The notes under the pieces are model-generated. The model searched no databases, was not told the DNA's origin, and worked only from the letters and a program-made list of their open reading frames with translations. This document shows positions 5,835 to 7,624 of a DNA stretch of 7,624 bases, piece after piece; position 1 is the stretch's first letter, and each line of letters begins with the position of its first letter. The DNA is taken from the NCBI GenBank assembly GCA_027294815.1, contig JAPULP010000163.1, forward strand, positions 1 through 7,624, read 5' to 3'. Made by a program: the position numbers and the translations under genes. The stretch comes from Gemmatimonadota bacterium (GTDB taxonomy: Bacteria; Gemmatimonadota; Gemmatimonadetes; Gemmatimonadales; GWC2-71-9).

Positions 5835-6499
5835 GATAAGATTTTCCTCAGGCGATCGGGATAGTTTGTGCAGATGCCATCGACACCCATGTCGATGAAC
5901 TCCTCCATGCGTGCAGGGTCGTTGACCGTCCATGGGATGATCTTCGCGCCGAACGCGTGAACGGCTGCCACCAATTCATCGTCCATCAACTCTTGACTTT
6001 GCCACAACTCGGTGGCCCCCGATTGCTCGAGCTGGATGAGCGGATTGAGGGGGTACGACGTCGACAGCACCCCACCCACCAACCCGTCGTGCGCCTTCAA
6101 TAATCGATGTACGATCCGGTGGTCGAAGGAATGTACGTGGTAGTTCCCCGGAGCGGGCCCGGAGGCAAGCACCTCTAGGAACCGGGCTTGGTAGTCGGCG
6201 TCCAAGGTTTTGACCTCTACGAACACCATCACCTCCTCGTTGAGGAGATTGAGGACCTCGGACAACGTGGGAACGTGCTCACCGTTGGGTAACCGATGCT
6301 GCCGTACCCGCTCGAGAGGCGACGTGGGGATGTGAATGTCACCGACCGTCGCGTCGTGGTGCACCACAACAGATCCGTCTGCGGTCGCGTGAGCGTCCAG
6401 TTCAACCGCGTCGGCTCCAAGGTTCATCGCCGCGCGAAACGCGGCAAGTGAATTTTCGGTTTCCGCAGCCGACGCTCCTCGATGCGCGATGACCAGCAA
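5831..6499 (-). CDS. Glycerophosphodiester phosphodiesterase family protein (GDPD, UgpQ-like)
   Basis: A 222-residue TIM-barrel protein of the GDPD family, which hydrolyses glycerophosphodiesters to glycerol-3-phosphate and an alcohol using a divalent metal. Expected residues are present: HRGAS at the N-terminus (H6, R7), E15-N16, E33 and D35 in VELDAH, H48 in HHD, E95 in FVEVK, and the C-terminal DGICTNYP signature. There is no signal peptide, so it is probably cytoplasmic like UgpQ. The start is TTG, immediately after the oxygenase TAA and in the same frame. The HRG motif lies only five residues in, so a later start would destroy the active site, and the stop codon rules out an earlier one. 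No good Shine-Dalgarno is seen, so translation probably depends on reinitiation. The stop overlaps the next start (ATGA). Its place among CoA-thioester genes is unexplained. Confidence 0.9.
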   Translation of the reverse strand: MLVIAHRGASAAETENSLAAFRAAMNLGADAVELDAHATADGSVVVHHDATVGDIHIPTSPLERVRQHRLPNGEHVPTLSEVLNLLNEEVMVFVEVKTLDADYQARFLEVLASGPAPGNYHVHSFDHRIVHRLLKAHDGLVGGVLSTSYPLNPLIQLEQSGATELWQSQELMDDELVAAVHAFGAKIIPWTVNDPARMEEFIDMGVDGICTNYPDRLRKILS

Positions 6500-7609
6500 T
6501 TAATTTGTGCTCGACTTATGCTCGATCCAGTCGCTGTCCTTCATGATGTCGTGCAGCGTGGCGTACTCGGCTTCACTCGGCGTCACTTCGGCCATGTATT
6601 TCTGGTACGGCTCCGGACTCATCTCGTTGCCGTAGATGTCATAGCGCTGGTTCGCGTACATGCCGATGTTCCTGTTGAACTTCAGGTCGGGGATCTCGAG
6701 ATGGCGATCGCGGTCCGGGATGTAACGGTTGAGGCGCTCCACCAAGCGAACACACTCCTCGCGGTACAAACCCCGTGAGGCTTCGTTCAAGTGGCCTTGG
6801 TCGGCCTCGTGCTGGTTTTCCCGCTCGTCGAAGCGTCCCTTCAATCCCCACACATACGCCCAGTGCGCCGACGAGGAGTTGTCGGTACCGAAGAGGTCGA
6901 ACGCCGTGGGGACCCATTTATTGAAAAACTTCTGCATTAGTTCCGGCTCGACGTGACCCGCTTTGATAATTCGCAGTAACCCGTTGTTGCCTGTGCCAAG
7001 GTGATAACTCTCTTCCTTGAGCATAGGGCCCATCGAGCGGGCCAGCGGTTCAAACGCCGACGTCGACAGCATCTTCAGCTGGAATTTGCCGTCACGATCG
7101 ATGAATTGGGTGTACGTAAAGAAGTCCAACCAGTTGTCCACCATCTCGTTGAAGCTACCAAGCAAGCGTTCACCCTCTTGTGCGTTCCGCTCGAGCAGCT
7201 TCGAGGCCTCCCGGCGCCCTTCGTCTCCAAAGTGCTCGCACAGGAGGTAAGACATCTGCCAGCCATGACGCATTTCCTCGCACATGACCCGCATGATTGA
7301 CAACATGTCGTAGTCGCTGGGCGGCTTTATGAGCAAGTTGCGCTGTTGCTCGACCGAGGCAAACTCCGTGTCGCCCTGGTAGATGATCAAGTTCATGAGC
7401 GCGTCGCGGATGCGTTGATCCGGGATATGCATGAGCGTGGGCCATTTGTTCTGGCCCCTATAATGGCCGAACTCGATGGATGTGACCTCGGGATCGTCAA
7501 ATTTTATGGTAAAGTCGAAATCCCGAAGTTCGCTGCGTTCGAGCCCCACCTTGTCCTGCCAATGCGTGAAGTAGTCGATCCAGTCGTCCCAGTTATGCAG
7601 TTTGCGCAT
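6500..7609 (-). CDS. PaaA/BoxB-like diiron ring-oxygenase subunit (phenylacetic acid catabolic protein family)
   Basis: A 369-residue protein of the PaaA_PaaC type, soluble and ferritin-like. Family members activate O2 at a diiron site to epoxidise the ring of an aromatic CoA thioester (phenylacetyl-CoA for PaaA, benzoyl-CoA for BoxB). A complete set of candidate iron ligands is visible in two half-sites: E82, then E112 and H115 in the EEMRHG motif; D171, then E200 and H203 in the EESYHLG motif. The 30/3 and 29/3 residue spacings match what I recall for PaaA and BoxB. The length lies between PaaA (roughly 310-330) and BoxB (roughly 470), so the substrate is uncertain. ATG is chosen because AGGAG lies 6 bases upstream. 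No PaaB, PaaC, PaaE or BoxA partner is visible, but only 15 bases precede the gene. Family assignment is firm; the exact reaction is inference. Confidence 0.85.
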   Translation of the reverse strand: MRKLHNWDDWIDYFTHWQDKVGLERSELRDFDFTIKFDDPEVTSIEFGHYRGQNKWPTLMHIPDQRIRDALMNLIIYQGDTEFASVEQQRNLLIKPPSDYDMLSIMRVMCEEMRHGWQMSYLLCEHFGDEGRREASKLLERNAQEGERLLGSFNEMVDNWLDFFTYTQFIDRDGKFQLKMLSTSAFEPLARSMGPMLKEESYHLGTGNNGLLRIIKAGHVEPELMQKFFNKWVPTAFDLFGTDNSSSAHWAYVWGLKGRFDERENQHEADQGHLNEASRGLYREECVRLVERLNRYIPDRDRHLEIPDLKFNRNIGMYANQRYDIYGNEMSPEPYQKYMAEVTPSEAEYATLHDIMKDSDWIEHKSSTN

Positions 7610-7615
7610 CTGTGG

Positions 7616-7620
7616 CTCCT
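7616..7620 (-). promoter_or_regulatory. Shine-Dalgarno of the diiron oxygenase gene
   Basis: AGGAG on the minus strand, 6 bases before the ATG at 7609. It supports that start. The promoter, if there is one here, would lie beyond the right edge of the window. Confidence 0.75.
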
Positions 7621-7624
7621 ATTT

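Noticed and set aside
5835..5933. Longer N-terminus for the 3-hydroxybutyryl-CoA dehydrogenase
   Set aside because: The extra 33 residues overlap the GDPD gene out of frame and do not resemble the family. The ATG at 5834 gives a standard N-terminus and an ATGA overlap.

Overview
The window is a gene-dense bacterial segment with moderately high G+C. All eight protein genes lie on the minus strand, so the reading order is from the high coordinates down. Junctions are very tight: stop-to-start abutment, 4-bp and 19-bp overlaps, and gaps of 8 to 25 bp. The single larger gap is 88 bp. This looks like one long transcription unit, or two joined at that gap. The taxon cannot be fixed from the sequence. 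A free-living aerobic Gram-negative-type heterotroph is likely (ring-oxygenase-like enzyme, CoA-thioester oxidation genes, a putative lipoprotein with Ig-like domains, a DASS carboxylate transporter). A Gemmatimonadota- or Acidobacteriota-like source is only a low-confidence guess.

Upstream block (7609 to 4216): a PaaA/BoxB-type diiron oxygenase subunit, a glycerophosphodiester phosphodiesterase (GDPD) family protein, a 3-hydroxybutyryl-CoA dehydrogenase and an enoyl-CoA hydratase. The oxygenase, dehydrogenase and hydratase together suggest aerobic degradation of an aromatic or other ring compound as CoA thioesters, with the last two doing beta-oxidation-like steps. The GDPD is the odd member. 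It follows the oxygenase in the same frame, separated only by one TAA codon, and starts with TTG.

Middle block (4190 to 1814): an Amidohydro_2-family metal-dependent hydrolase or decarboxylase, then a DASS/SLC13-type sodium-coupled carboxylate transporter. Between them is a 90-bp segment bounded by 12-bp perfect inverted repeats and carrying five tandem heptamers (consensus GGKTGTS). It fits almost exactly between the stop codon of one gene and the GTG start of the next, and it leaves the transporter without a visible ribosome binding site. This is the most unusual non-coding structure in the window.

Downstream block (1788 to 1): a DUF2007 small protein, a DUF423 small membrane protein, and the first 379 codons of a putative secreted lipoprotein that runs off the left edge. 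The lipoprotein has a strong Shine-Dalgarno overlapping the preceding stop codon, an Ig-like region, an SbsA-type (Big_5) Ig-like domain and an unrecognised C-terminal region. These genes have no obvious metabolic link to the upstream block.

No RNA genes, CRISPR arrays, insertion sequences or convincing rho-independent terminators were seen. No stretch over 300 bp lacks a gene. Nothing here can be claimed as a proven new system. The best leads are the heptamer/inverted-repeat element, the in-frame oxygenase-GDPD junction, and the oxygenase itself as a possibly distinct branch of the PaaA/BoxB family.
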